Numbered from the stretch's first letter, positions 46,811 to 59,230 are shown. The stretch is 64,000 nucleotides of DNA from Apodospora peruviana (GCA_033439685.1 JAUEDM010000003.1:2014001-2078000), one strand, 5' to 3'. A program made the numbers and translations. Notes: generated by a model not told the origin, from the sequence alone.

Positions 46811-49483
46811 CTACCCCATAATCTTCTTCCTCCAACGACTATCCTTGGTGGTATCCCGCGACCTCGCGCTCCTCTTCAGCTGTTGCATGCATCGGCGCTT
46901 GCCGAAGATGCCACTGCAGTCTTTCGACGACGCCTTCTCCACTTGCTCTTCTGCGCCACCAGAATATTTCATCTTGAGGAGGCGGGTTGCATTTCGTTGG
47001 TATTCAGTATACTCTTCCTTCTTCCCCTGGAGTTTGAGCCACCACAGCCTCGAAGTTATCTGGGCCTGGAGAATAGACATGTCCACTCCCTCACGAATCT
47101 TTTCCGCCGTCTTCAGCTGGCGAGAGAGCTGATCCTTGGTGTCCTTGAACAACTTAGCCATGTCTTCTGGTCCAAGTGAGCGCTTAACCTGGTTGATCGA
47201 TTCACCGCAGCGATTCTGGGCGACCCTGCTAGCTTCAAGGATGTGGTCTTTGATTGACGAGGCCTCCCCACGTAGCTTCGCTGCAGCCGGAGCGCACGTA
47301 TCTTCGACTAGGTGTACAGCTTCGTTGGTGGTGGAAGATACCGCTTTGGCTATATCAAAGAGCATGTTCATGCCGGCTGAAATAGCCTCGACTAACACCG
47401 GCCTGCCAAAATCGACTTCGAGTGTCTCATTGATCTTGGGCCTGCGTGTTGTGACAACAGTGACGTTGAAAGCACCGTGTGCATCGTTTTGTCCAAGGTT
47501 GATGAGGATACCTTCGTCCACTGAAGACAGGCGTACTGGAAGGGGGACGTGACCACGCCACACATCGATCTCGATCGCGCCCTTTGCGAGCCACGACGCT
47601 TTATTAGCCTGAGGAAGAGTTATCAAAATCTCTTTCGGGCCATAGACACGTGCGGAACACCATGTCTTCTTCGCGGGAGACTCAACGGGTGCAGCTGATG
47701 GTTTGTCGGAAAGGAAGCCAGCGAAAGACAAAGCAGAAGCCAAAGTACTAGTTGATGGCTGGGACCTGCTAAGCTCAACCGTCTTGGTGGATGTAACATT
47801 GATAACCACCGTGGTAGTCGATGTATGCGTCGCCCTGATGGATGTAGGCGAAATGTTGACCACAGGAGTAATAGGTGTTGAGGTACTGGCAACTCCCGAA
47901 ATGGCAGACACCGGGTTGGACTGAGTACTGCCCATCAGGGGTGTCACTCCAAGAAGAGTAAGAAATAGTGACGTGATAACAGAGAAGATCACAGTGGCAA
48001 GCCACTTGTTCTTCTCAAGCACCCGGACGGCTTGCTCAAGGAATTCTTTTCCGGTCCAACACGTCTTCTCATCCAAGTCATGTTCCATCTTGTTTTCTTC
48101 CAAGAAAACCAATTTCTCCGAAGACTCATACAGTCCTGTCATGTGCGCTAGATTGCGGTTCATCTGCCGTGAATCGATGTTCGTAAATGATGCAAAATCG
48201 ATCGGAAGGCGCACTGGAGTAATCGGCCTCTCAGGGTCTCGAGACTCAAGGCAAATATGAAGCCCATCCGGCCCTACGGGCTCCCTCCACCGGCCCACTG
48301 GAGGTTTAGCGAAGGATTGGGTATCCGATATAAAAATCGAAGGGACGCCCAGACGGCTCATGAGATCCCATGCCACTTGTCTAGTGCGGTAATCTTCTTC
48401 GTTATCGTCTTCGGCGATGAAGAAGATGGAGATATGGGGTAAGGTCCACTTGGGCTGGACGACATGGCCACCGGCTGTTGTGAAGTAGGTTTCGTAGGTG
48501 GTGTCATGTCCAATGGTGATGGAGTATAGATCCGGCTGCGCGCCCTCTGGCGGTTCTTTGACGACCAAGGTCGATGCAGATGTACAGTGCTCGACCTTGA
48601 TTTGATAATGAGATGCCTCCATGAGCTCGAGTTCCGGTGTAGGGCCGAACGAGGCGACAGGGACGATATTGTAAACACCTTCACGGTGTCTGCCGAGGGT
48701 GTCCTCATCTCTGGTGCCGCTCATTGACGATGCAAAAACTGCATTGCTGAGCTTAAGCACAATTTCTCTCTTCTGCTCGGATGGGCCAACATAAACAATC
48801 CTTAGGGGTTCCTCGGTTGCAAGATAGCCCTGGGACATGGTCTGACCGATCGAGGCAACCAAACGCTTTGGAGGATTCGACATGTCCCAGTCCTTGGCCA
48901 GAGCAGCCGTCTCTTCTTCGGTGAATTCACGGATGACATGCTTGGCCATTATCTTATCTTGGAAAAATGGGCTTTCCTTATTGCTGTCATTATCGCCTTC
49001 ATGAAACTCGATAGACTGGTTGCTTGTCGAAAGCTGGGGTGAGGGGTTCTGAAGAACTTGATCGGCATATCTGATTGAGGAAGCGCGGGAGGCATCGTCA
49101 GACTCATCGCCCGTGTCCGTATCGTAGTGCGGGTCTGAGCCGTCTAAGCTATGTACATCGTCGGGGCGAGGTGCCCCAAGCGAGCTAGTGGATTCGGTGA
49201 GAGCGTCGGTTTGATCTTCGCTGTCGGGGCCATTGATTATTTCGTAGGCCGAATCGGCCAGGCTGCTTGTGTCCGACATTGTGAGAGGTTGCCGGAGATC
49301 TGGCGAGCTGTTGGAGATCCAGGTGGCGAGACGCTCACTGCCCTGGGGCCTAGGGAACCGAAGTGCTGGAACAGATGTCGATATATCAGATTGCTTGGAT
49401 GTTGTAGAAGCGGCAGTTGCAGCGGTATTCGCTGTTGTTGTTCGCGGGGTTGTTGGTTCTTTGTCGTTGGTCTGCAGTTCCAT
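46811..49483 (-). CDS. Unrecognised 890-residue single-pass membrane protein
   Basis: I do not recognise the family. A single exon encodes 890 residues from the ATG at 49483. Residues 1-175 are disordered and acidic. Residues about 185-460 look folded and alternate strands and helices: PLRIVYVGPSEQKREIVLKL (226-245), then HISIFFIAEDDNEEDYRTRQ (350-369) and GVPSIFISDTQSF (379-391), which recall a Rossmann-like core without an obvious P-loop. A single membrane helix is at about 493-516 (WLATVIFSVITSLFLTLLGV). After a Ser/Thr-rich linker comes a beta-rich segment at about 625-720 (IEIDVWRGHVPLPVRLS, GAFNVTVVTTRRPKINETLE) that could be Ig-like, then helical segments and a basic C-terminus. The absence of introns over 2.7 kb and strong codon bias support a real gene. 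Confidence 0.83.
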   Translation of the reverse strand: MELQTNDKEPTTPRTTTANTAATAASTTSKQSDISTSVPALRFPRPQGSERLATWISNSSPDLRQPLTMSDTSSLADSAYEIINGPDSEDQTDALTESTSSLGAPRPDDVHSLDGSDPHYDTDTGDESDDASRASSIRYADQVLQNPSPQLSTSNQSIEFHEGDNDSNKESPFFQDKIMAKHVIREFTEEETAALAKDWDMSNPPKRLVASIGQTMSQGYLATEEPLRIVYVGPSEQKREIVLKLSNAVFASSMSGTRDEDTLGRHREGVYNIVPVASFGPTPELELMEASHYQIKVEHCTSASTLVVKEPPEGAQPDLYSITIGHDTTYETYFTTAGGHVVQPKWTLPHISIFFIAEDDNEEDYRTRQVAWDLMSRLGVPSIFISDTQSFAKPPVGRWREPVGPDGLHICLESRDPERPITPVRLPIDFASFTNIDSRQMNRNLAHMTGLYESSEKLVFLEENKMEHDLDEKTCWTGKEFLEQAVRVLEKNKWLATVIFSVITSLFLTLLGVTPLMGSTQSNPVSAISGVASTSTPITPVVNISPTSIRATHTSTTTVVINVTSTKTVELSRSQPSTSTLASALSFAGFLSDKPSAAPVESPAKKTWCSARVYGPKEILITLPQANKASWLAKGAIEIDVWRGHVPLPVRLSSVDEGILINLGQNDAHGAFNVTVVTTRRPKINETLEVDFGRPVLVEAISAGMNMLFDIAKAVSSTTNEAVHLVEDTCAPAAAKLRGEASSIKDHILEASRVAQNRCGESINQVKRSLGPEDMAKLFKDTKDQLSRQLKTAEKIREGVDMSILQAQITSRLWWLKLQGKKEEYTEYQRNATRLLKMKYSGGAEEQVEKASSKDCSGIFGKRRCMQQLKRSARSRDTTKDSRWRKKIMG

Positions 49484-51894
49484 AACGAAGGGATGGGAAG
49501 ACAGTCAGCCTCAGGGACACGACGACATTTCTCGGTATTTCGTCAACCTGGCGCAAGGGAAGCTCAAGTAGGTTCGAGATGGTGATAGGAAGAAGCTCGC
49601 GACCGAGAAGTAGAGACGGGACGTCGAGACAGACTCCAGTGATGAGGTGATTGGTACGGTATCTTGAAGGACTGAGGTTGGGAAGGAAGGAAGGAGGGGC
49701 AACTTTGGAGTGTCGGCAGGGCGGAATGGAGCAGCAGAGGCAAAGAAAGGCACGGAAAAGGGTTCTTGCCAGATGACAGGAAAGAGTTAGAACTAACCAA
49801 AGTTAAGCCGGAAACCGCCCCGTCATTCAAGTCAAAACCAGGAATGGGTTTGGATTTCGTTTCTGACGGAGTTCGGGTTGAATTCTGAGTTCTGCCTGCC
49901 TGCCTTCGCATCCAAACGTCGAGGTATGTTGCCTTGGACCGACACACGGCGGGCAGCCAGCAGGCAAAGGTGGGGAACCTTGGAAGAAGCTCGGAAGGTT
50001 AAGGTATAGCGGCAGTAGGTCGTCAGTTCTGGGTGAGCCTGGGGCGTTATCGGGCGGCACTGGTAGTCACAACCGAGGGGCGACCAAAGTCAAAGGGATG
50101 TAATTACGACCGTGCAAACAAGGTATTCAGAGCATTCGAGGTGGCACTAGACGCTGGGTGCGACGACGAGAGGAAGTCGTACGCAAGGTCAGGAAACAAA
50201 GGGGGCAAGACACATACGCAGGAGATAAGTACGGAACAGGTGGAGGAGGATGGGAAGTGCCACGCGGAATGGATGGGGGTTGAGGCAGCGAAAGGGCCGG
50301 TGATACGACCTGCATTTGGTAATGAAGTCACCTAGTGGCTACCTGGGCTTTCTGCTGCTTTGCTGCCGGCGCAGACGGTGCACAACCAGACTTCACCTCA
50401 GCAGCAGCAGCAGCAGCCGCCTGACAACCCGAAGTTGAATGGAGTGCTTTGCTTCGATCCATTGGGAGAACCGGTGCCTGCTACTTTGATCGAGCTGGTA
50501 ATTTGCTGCTATCGCACCCAGCAGTCTACCCCGCGCTAATCGTGTTAGTCTAGTCGATAGTGGGGTTTGGTCAGGCGGCAGTCACGGCCACCTCAGCTTG
50601 CCAGCTCTGAGCTCGCCCAATCCATGATGTTCCAAGGAGTCGCCAAAAGGGCAACCGACTGCAATGCGGAATGCATGGTTCGTGGCCGTGTGCAAGGTAG
50701 CCAACGCAAATGGAGGGGTTCTCCAAGGTACTTTCCAGCTTGTCACCAGAGCTCAAGCAGAAAGCGACTTTCACCGTCTCAAGTTGTCCTTTGAGTCTTC
50801 AAGTTAACCCCCCCCAACGATCCTCCTGCCGCGTGGGGCCAATGATGTTGCTTGGGTGCCCCGCGATGCCTTAGCCTTGATAGCGAACTCCACCTCGAAC
50901 TTGCCGCCTGATACATATGAACTATAAGTAAGCATCTGAACAAGCAACGGGCCCATTTCGATCAAAGCATACGGAAATGAGTGTGTGTGACAGCCATCGA
51001 TTTATCAATAGCTGATGGCTTCCAGGCTGTTGATGGGACCAAAGATAATTTTCCCAAGAACACACAGATACGAGACCAGTAGCCCCGAGATGAGTCAACT
51101 GGTTCAGTGGTCAGGTACCTCGGCGTGCTAGGGTGTCCGTAAAGGTGTAAATGCACGCACTTTAGCTCCTCAGCCCCGTACTCCCTACCGGTGGGGCACC
51201 CTTGGAAGTTCAAGCCGCGAATACTTCACGGTCGTGGGTTAGGTGCATGTCGACATTGGGTTGAGACTGAAGCCATCACCAAGCCTACTTGTATTCGGAG
51301 TTCACGTAATTTAGGTTTTCAGAACCCGACCGACCTACGTCAGACGTTATTAATCTTTACCGACGGCGGTGGCATTAGGGAGATACTGTGGGAAAAGCAT
51401 CAAAGGGTCCGAACCAAGGTTAATATGATAATCCCATAAGTACCTGGGCGGGCGACCCGAGGTCGACGCGCACCCGTAGTTGTTACACACAGAAAGAGAC
51501 GGAAGAATATATGTACATATTGAAACTGCTGCCAGAAAAGTGGGAAAACTCCAGCCCAAATTCCAGGTATTGTAAAAGCACAAAACAGCCCAACCTAGCA
51601 AAAACAAGAGAGTCATGGAGAGATCTCGTCCCCCCATCCAAAACTAATCCCATGAAAACCAACCCCGAAAAATAACACAAGAGCAACTGCAAAATATTTC
51701 CATTAGCAACATCTGCTTCAGATGCTAATCCCAATCAACCGTAAATTCGTTCAATTTTCAGCCTCATTCGACCGCATTAGACACTTCTCTCTGCACCAGA
51801 GAGAGAGGAATAGAGAGAGAAACCAAACCCCGAAGAGATTAAAGGCGTACAGAGAATAAAAATGCATCTTGAAGACCCTTGCAGAGAAGGAGTT
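49484..51894. other. Intergenic region upstream of the membrane-protein gene
   Basis: This 2.4 kb stretch holds a promoter and leader on the left and the 3' UTR of the phosducin-like gene on the right. It includes a (CAG)6 run at 50399-50416 and a GAGA-rich patch near 51800-51820. No gene is supported. Confidence 0.5.
50399..50416. repeat. (CAG)6 microsatellite
   Basis: Six perfect CAG units in non-coding DNA. It is a simple repeat with no visible role. Confidence 0.85.
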
Positions 51895-52852
51895 TTACAA
51901 GATGTGATGCTTCATAAATAACTTCTTGAGCGAATTACTGTCAAAATCCTCGTCGTCCGGAATCATCTGCACCATCCCCGTCAGGTTCGCAAAGAGGTCG
52001 CCCTGGTTGCGGTAGGCAAGGATTGCCGGAACACCGGCATTGTCGAACTCGATGTCCTCGTAGTGCACTTTGACAAAGCGAACAGTGGGATGCATGCTGA
52101 CTAGAGGTTTGAGGGCTGATTCGACTGACCCTGAGACAAGGCACTGCAAGGAGAGAAAGTGTCAGCCAGTACCACTACGAAAAAACATGCCTGGCAGCAC
52201 TAGTGGGTAGTAGAGGGCAGGTGGCACAAACCTCGTGGTCGTATACAAAAACAACGACAACCGTCTCCCTCCCAACCTTTTCTATGGCGTCGAGATATCC
52301 TAGCGCGTCGACGTCTTCCATGCGACCGTATATCCTTACGCTCGGACTCGTCCTCCGGTTTCGGACGGGCGCCCGGCTCTCGGCCTCGAGCTCACGCCTC
52401 CGGCTCTCTCGCCATTGCGCGATAAAGCTGTCCTCATCCAGATCCTCGGGCCCGCTGCCCTCGCTCTCCGGGCCGCTGCTCCGGTCATGCTTCATGCCGC
52501 CTTCTATCCCAAACACGCTACGGCGGGCGGCGCGCACCCTGTCCTTCCACTTGCTGCGCCGGGCCGACTCGTATGACCGAGCATCGGCAATGACGCCCTT
52601 CACGCCTGTGGAGCAACCGCTGTCGAAAGACGCCGGGGGCAGCTTGATGTCCCCCGTGGCGTCGAATGTTGGCATACGCATGGCGGCGTCGACCTGACTG
52701 GCGCGGTACCGGTCTTCCTCGTCCTCGCTGTGGTACGCGGCGTCTCTGGCGGCGTCGTCTCGGTCCTCTGGGTGTACTCCGTTATGGCCTGAGTCGGTGT
52801 TCTTTGAGAGGAAGTTCGCAAACTCTTCTTGGGCCGGGGTTGGGTTTGACAT
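51895..52852 (-). CDS. Phosducin-like protein (BDM-1/PhLP1 type)
   Basis: Phosducin-like protein 1 is a chaperone partner that helps G-beta fold and join G-gamma. In chestnut blight fungus its ortholog BDM-1 is needed for G-beta accumulation. Minus-strand exons 52852-52232 and 52143-51895 join to 289 residues. The N-terminus starts MSNPTPAQEEFANFLSKN and is acidic. A helix at about 140-155 contains DSFIAQWRESRRREL. The thioredoxin-like domain follows: VRIYGRMEDVDALGYLDAIE, VVVVFVYDHECLVSGSVESA, VRFVKVHYEDIEFDNAGVPA ILAYRNQGDLFANLTGMVQM and an SLKKLFMKHHIL end. The intron falls within the thioredoxin fold (YDHE|CLV). The next gene upstream on the same strand is G-beta. Identification is strong. 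Confidence 0.9.
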
Positions 52853-55800
52853 ATTGGGCGAGAGAAGGGGGAGCGAAGCAGCTCCGGTAGGGCGGCAAGG
52901 CTGATATTAATAACAAACCCTAGCAAGCGGGGAGTGGCCGTGTAGGGATTGGCAGGTAGGGATAGATCCTGCAAAACGTGCAAACTGGTCGACAGGGTAG
53001 GGTAAGGTAGGTATCGGCGCGGAGGTCTCGTATGGCACGACCTAGGTGTATATCTGTTGTTGTATGGTTGAACGGAGAAGGAGCGGCTAGTGCTGCGTCT
53101 TGGACTGGGTGTCGGGAGGAGGGCGTGGTTGGTCGGGCTCAAAATGATCCGCAACACACCGTATGTTGCTTGACTATTGCAGCAAGGGGAAGAGAGAGGT
53201 GTCCGTTGTCAGATTGTAAAGCAGAAGGTTGTCTGGATGGTCGAGTTCTGGAGAGAGCAGGGCAGCGCAGGACCACAATAATAGCCGGGCACGGGCAGAT
53301 GGACTCGCTGGAGCAGCCGTGATTGGCGAGACCCCTGAAGGTGCGTCAGAGGGTTTCAGACCACGAGGTTGCGGATGCGACGACAAGCAGCGCCAGTGGC
53401 CAGAACGAGGGGGTGGTCAGTGAGCTAATTGGCCGGGCTGTTGTCAGAACAATGCATCCACAGATCGGACGGAGAAAGCATACGGATAGGGGGCGCAGCA
53501 AATTGTATCCAAGTGTGCGCTGCTGGGCCGGAGAGAGGGACGTTTTAAGACACACGATGGAAGCGGAGGGAGGCGGTGACCGTTGGGAGAAGAAAAGAAA
53601 GACGTGTTGGAAGTTTCGGAGGCAAGGGAGGCCATGTGGATGTTGGAAGTGGGATCGGCAGTGGGCAATTGGGGGTGGTGGGTTAGTTTACGGATGCGCA
53701 CGATATCCAGGAGCTGTCGCGTGGCCGACTGGGATTAACAGGCGGCGATATTGTGGAATAGGAGCAAGGGTCTCGGGGAAAGATTTCTGCTATGAAGCGT
53801 GAATCACTGATTCTGCACTAGCGTCAGGGGTGGTTGTGTTGTTGTCGGTGACGGCTGACCGCCCAGAGCCGTTTTCTTCCCATTCCAGAACGCAGTGGAG
53901 GTTGATGGAGATGGAGTGGGTGAACAAATCGACTCTGGCGGGTCGGGAGCTGCCCCGGCATGGGAGGTGAGATCCAATGCGGATGACATGCAAGTTGACA
54001 CCCCACTGCACTGGAGGCCGTTTCGCCCTGACGCCGGACTGTGAGTGGCGTGCGCTGGGAGGGGGCGAGGCGGGCGGGCAGCCATGTGAGAAAAAGGACT
54101 GCTCAACAGGAGACCCGAAGACCCCTGCCGGGCCACACAACATCATTCTTCGACAACAAGCGACAACTGGCCAGCAAGAAAATGTTCAGCCATGGGTAAT
54201 CCCGTAAATCTCATGGATTGCGATGGAACCAGCTGAATGGTTCTCATGATAAGACAAGGTAAAATGAAAAGCTACGTCAGTTTACGTTGGAAACTGAAGG
54301 ATCCTGAAAGGGGAACAAGGCATCAACGGCGCGCGCCGGTGTCCTCTGGAAATAGCTGACACAATGGACGAACGCTAAAAGGAGAAAGCGGACGGACAAC
54401 CCGAGAGTGAGGAACCGCGGAACCGCTGCAGCAGGGGGCACGCACCGCCAACCTTCTAGAAGACACATTCCACGACCCGCTTCTTTTTTAATACTGGCAA
54501 AAAAGGGCATGTGCGGCACGAAGTGGGTTTGATTTCACGATCTGCGCCGAGGAGACTGCCCAAAAAAAGGAATATCAAACGGACCTTAATTCAATGCCCC
54601 GATGCCACGGCTTGACTTCAAGCATCAGAGATTTGTCGTCTCGTGATCCAACTACTATCAACTGTACTCTTGATGAGAATAGCGAGACTTGGGATATTAA
54701 CCTGAAAGACGCTTTTGTCTTATCATCCTCTCGAGGTGTACCACTGTTGGCAAAGTGGCTCGATTTACAGGTCAAGCCGGAGGCGCAAACCAAAGGGGAA
54801 TGGAGCTACGGATATTCCGTACTTCTTGGCGGATTCCTGATGGATCGACTACGTGGAAGGTTTTCTGGAATCAGAGAAGAATCCCGGAAAACTCTAGCAG
54901 TTCGCGGTTCGCAGTCAGGGCTAATTGTGTGCATCGCACGGACCGCTGGGCCCAAAGCCCAGCATTTGATTTGCCGGGCTTGGGGAAACCCATCTGGTTG
55001 CCAGTACTTGGCGGGCAGGGGGACGATGAAACAGAGCATGAAACAATACCCATTTCTCCCGTCCTGTCGATCCATTCATCGACACCGCCGGAGTGAGCGC
55101 TACGGGCATCTTGCATGCAGCAATTGCAGCACGTGCCTGCCCGTCCGTCCATGGCTTTTATCATTGCGCTGCGCATGAAAATGATGAGATATCGGGGAAC
55201 CAAAAAGACAAACTCGAGTCTCGATGTGTTTTGTTTACCCGTTTCATCACGACGACACGTACGCTTTGGTCGAGTATACGTATACTGTAGATTAGCTGGG
55301 TAGAGAGACTCCGGGATGGGATAGTTGCAATTAAAAGACAATAAAACTCCCGGGATGAGGACATGGAGTTTCCAGATCACGATGGACTACCTAGACTCCA
55401 TACATTCTTGTTAAAGTGATCGTGATTATTAGCAGGACTATCGTAATACGCGAGTCAGCACGAGCATCCAGGCAAAAGCTCAAGACATGAAAGTAGTTCC
55501 TGTTTCCGCCCGGATGACCACCGTTTTAAGTTACTAATACTCACCTCTCTGGTTTTATTCCACCTCCTCATCCAGTTCTGCTTGGTCTACACCAGTTGTA
55601 CCGCTCGAGTATATGGACATTAAATATATTGCAGCAAACCGACTAACTAATCAGACAATACCCACTTACTGTCCCGGAAAGAAGGTATATAAACATATCA
55701 CGCATGAAACGGTAACAGTGAGCATCATTTTGTAAGCCATTCACGGATATGACCGTCATCTCTGCCCCCTCCCTTGACTCTCATACCACAAGGTGGTCAA

Positions 55801-57881
55801 GTTGCTCAGAAGCAGGTAGAAACGTGGCCCACCGGTGGGCCCTGAATATGGCATATACTCAAGGGGTTCTGTATCTGTACCGAGCTCTATTACACATGGA
55901 TCAAATGGACAAACGCGCACGCAGAATGAAACAGCCACCAGACATCCCCTGGGTACCTAGCTTGCCAATGTCTGGGAGGCGTGGATCTGTTGATCGCTGC
56001 TACTTAAGTAGACCATGTTGTCAAATCCCTCGGGAAAATATCAAGTAGTCCGCCCTCGTGAAACGACCCTCAGAGGAAATGTATGGAGCAGGTGGGTTGG
56101 GTTGGGTTGACGCATTTAAACCGATCCATAGATCGAGAGACAGGGAGATGGACTGATATCAACTACCTTACCTTCAGTATACGCACCTGTTACTCACTAT
56201 TATCGAGAATATCAAACAAGCCCCGCTTAATCACAAGTCCTGTCCAAACATTCGGTCCTGGCATCAGCCCAAATACCATAACACCACGCTCCTCGTCCCT
56301 CAGCCAATCCGAGTCATGGGCTCCCTAACTCCAGAGAGACAGGGGTGTTGATGGCACCTATGCCTGAAACAGACAGTCAGGTACCCTTCAAGCAATAAGA
56401 CAGAAGATTGCTGGGGGACAAAGACATCAGCACCCCAAAAATCACCATCCAAATTATTAACAACAGCATAAGGCTTACAGCTACAGATCTCCTCGAAAGC
56501 CATCTCCGCGGGGACACGCACACACGAGATAATATGGATGAATAACACAACATTTCAGGTGCGACGACAACAGCTATAATACAGACAGACAGCCAAGGCA
56601 GGTCAAGGGGGCTCGCTCAGTCAGGGCCAGACTTGACGTTTGAAACACCCGAGAAGAAGCAGACGAATGAGAACAACAAGTAGCGGGATAGATCAGAGCT
56701 TGTGGGGTTTTGTTTTTCAAGTTCAATGTCCGTCCCGCTCTCGTCTTCTCCTTCCCTAGTATTTGAACCCTCTTTTCAGCCCTGTTTCCAGCCAAGATGG
56801 GATATGTCCCCGGTCAGTTGAGATCGAGCCCATCTTGTTCTGCTCCACAGAAAGTCACCCACTACCACAAGAGTCCTCGCTTTCTTTCTTTCTTCCGGGG
56901 TACGACAAGAGATACGGAGACGGGGGAATCGGAGGGAGGGAAATAAACGGCACCCAGTAGAATAAACAACACGAAGTAAAAGACCAAGAGAGAGAAACCT
57001 CGTGCCGTAACACACATACTCCTTGTTGAGTATAACACAAGAACACAAAACGTTTCGCAAGCCAACCCTCTCTGCCCACAACTGCTGTCGGTTTCTCCGT
57101 CGCAAGCCATTCCACCCTTTTGGCAACAGCAAAACGAAAACAGATACAGAACAAAATCCATTCCGCAATCCCAAGGGGCTTTTTATATCACCGAAAAACC
57201 CAAATGTTCTCCCACCCAACCATCGGGCCCATAAAAAACAAAGAAGGTAGAATAGGTAATATGAAAACGAAGTCGGAAAGATGCGAGACAGTGGATGAAG
57301 AGGATCCGAAGCCGGATTGAGGGCTTGGAGTTGCGGGTTGGTGAGGAGGTTGATTTGCCCCGGAGTCGATGTCTGCTGATATATATGCTGAATTCGAAAC
57401 GTGATAGGGTTTTGGAACTCGACGCTGTTGGCGATAACGAGCTGGAGCCGCTGGAGTCGAATGACTAGCAGCCTGCCTCGCATTACAGGCGACCTAAGGC
57501 GCCCGTTGGCTCAATGGTGGTTGATAGAGCAAAACTGTAGGGGTACGAGAAATGGATAGGACCCGAGATAACACATCCGTCGGTGCGGGCTAAACCTGCC
57601 GAAACTATGGTGCAGTGAATCAAGGAATAGGCCGAATAAGCCGCCATGGAGCTAGACCAGTGCTTCTGAATGGATAGAACCAGGCTGATGGCTTAACTTG
57701 TAAGAGGACAGATTCGGCAAGGAAAAACATGTCGTGACTTCGTCCTGTCTACGCCAGACCGCGGGATTAAAAATGGCGTTATCAGGTTGAATTAGAACAA
57801 AAGAGCAGTTGGTAGTCTTTTCAAAGCGGCGCAAGGGGTTCGGGTATCCAGAGGACAGTCGTGTCAGATTCGTGAACACAT
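52853..57881. other. 5 kb gene-poor region between phosducin-like and G-beta genes
   Basis: The left end is the phosducin-like promoter, with GGGTAAGGTAGGTATCGG near 53000 and ACCTAGGTG at about 53040; the right end is the G-beta 3' UTR. Open frames of 159 (53323-53802), 194 (54594-55178) and 235 codons (57483-56776) occur, but they overlap open frames in other phases and lack the codon bias of the flanking genes. No RNA gene is recognised. Confidence 0.5.
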
Positions 57882-59230
57882 CTAATAGGCCCAGATTTTG
57901 AGCTGCAGCAGTTTTGGTCAGTAACGGATCCGACAGGAGAAAAGGTTTAGGTTTTCTTACCAGAGAATCCCATGACCCTGTGCACAAACTTATGGCATCG
58001 TTCGAAACTCCCAAGCAGCTGACGCGATTCTCGTGACCTACAAGTGAGCCCACCTTCTCGCCCCGGGTGACATCCCAGACCTTTACAGTGTTAGCATCAA
58101 TTGAACTAAAAGGGCGGTAGCGCATGATTTACCTTGCATTCAAAATCGTCATAGCCGGCGAAGAGGAGACGGCCGGAAACAGAGGTGGCGACCGAGGTGA
58201 TGCCACAAAGAATGGACTCGGACTGGGAACCAAAGTTAGCGCCACACCCGAGAGGTTGGAATTCCCCGTAAACTTACCCCGTAAACGTTCAATTCGCGAT
58301 CTGCTCGAATATCAAAAAGACGGCAGGTGGCGTCGTCCGAGCCAGTTACGAACGAGTGGCCGTCGGGGAAGAATTGGATGGCGTTGATATCAGACTCGTG
58401 GCCTGCAAAAGTCTGTACCGCCTTACCGGCCCGGATGTCCCAGAGCTTCGCAAAAGCGTCGCAAGCACCAGAGATAAAGGTATTCTGGTTCGTAGGGTTG
58501 AGGCTGATGCTCATGACATCGCCTAAGTGGTCAGCAAATTCGATGACCTTCGTTCCCGTCTCGATATCCCACTTCATGCACGTCATGTCGCCTGACGACG
58601 TGAGAATGCTGCGGTCGTTGATGAAGCGACAGCACGATAGGTACCCCGCATGGCCAGACAATTCCCGGGCGACACGCGTAGGGCCGTCACGGTTCTGGTT
58701 GAGGTTGTAAATCGAGCAGATGTTATCGAGACCACCGCATGCGACGTAATTCCCGCTCGGAGCGTAGGCACAGGTCATGACCCAAGATGACCGAAGAGGG
58801 ATAGCATGAACTTTGTTGGTCGTATAGGCGTCCCAGATAATGAGCTTTCCGTCTTGCGAAGCGGAAACGAGATGCCTCCGGTCGGTCGACCAGTGCATGG
58901 CATAGATCTTGGCCAGATGGCCCTTTAGTGTCCTCTTTGTCCGCATCAACTGGTTCTTGGGGATTGCGGCGTGGCTGTCCATCGCGATATGGCGAACTAA
59001 TGGCAAGAGAAGAAGTCAGCAACAATGATGACCGATACCTCACGACATGGATATTTGGGAACGCAGAGGGCAACACTCCGTCTGCCAGGTCGCAACTCAC
59101 GCGTGGTGTCAGCCAGCTCATCCTTTTTCCGCTTAATTCTGTCCTTGAGGGTCTCAGCCTCGCGACGCGCTTGCTGAATTCGTGCCTGCATCGCCTCTGG
59201 CGACACATCGCTCGGTCGGCCTTGGTCCAT
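57882..59230 (-). CDS. Heterotrimeric G-protein beta subunit
   Basis: G-beta forms an obligate dimer with G-gamma and signals from seven-helix receptors to mating, growth and virulence pathways at the plasma membrane. Minus-strand exons are 59230-59101, 58996-58278, 58222-58133, 58080-57961 and 57902-57882, giving 359 residues, the typical fungal length. The N-terminal helix that pairs with G-gamma is [20 protein letters not shown]. Seven WD40 repeats follow; examples are [78 protein letters not shown] and [20 protein letters not shown]. The last exon is only 21 nt and adds LKIWAY and the stop, closing the propeller as in all G-beta. The match is very strong. Upstream and downstream regions are unusually gene-poor. 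Confidence 0.96.

Noticed and set aside
53323..53802. 159-codon plus-strand frame
   Set aside because: Length is expected by chance several times in 64 kb, and the product has no domain-like pattern.
54594..55178. 194-codon plus-strand frame
   Set aside because: About one frame of this length is expected by chance in the window; codon use is flat and a second phase is open over much of it.
56776..57483. 235-codon minus-strand frame
   Set aside because: All three minus phases are open across 56860-57150, so composition explains it; it falls in the G-beta 3' flank.
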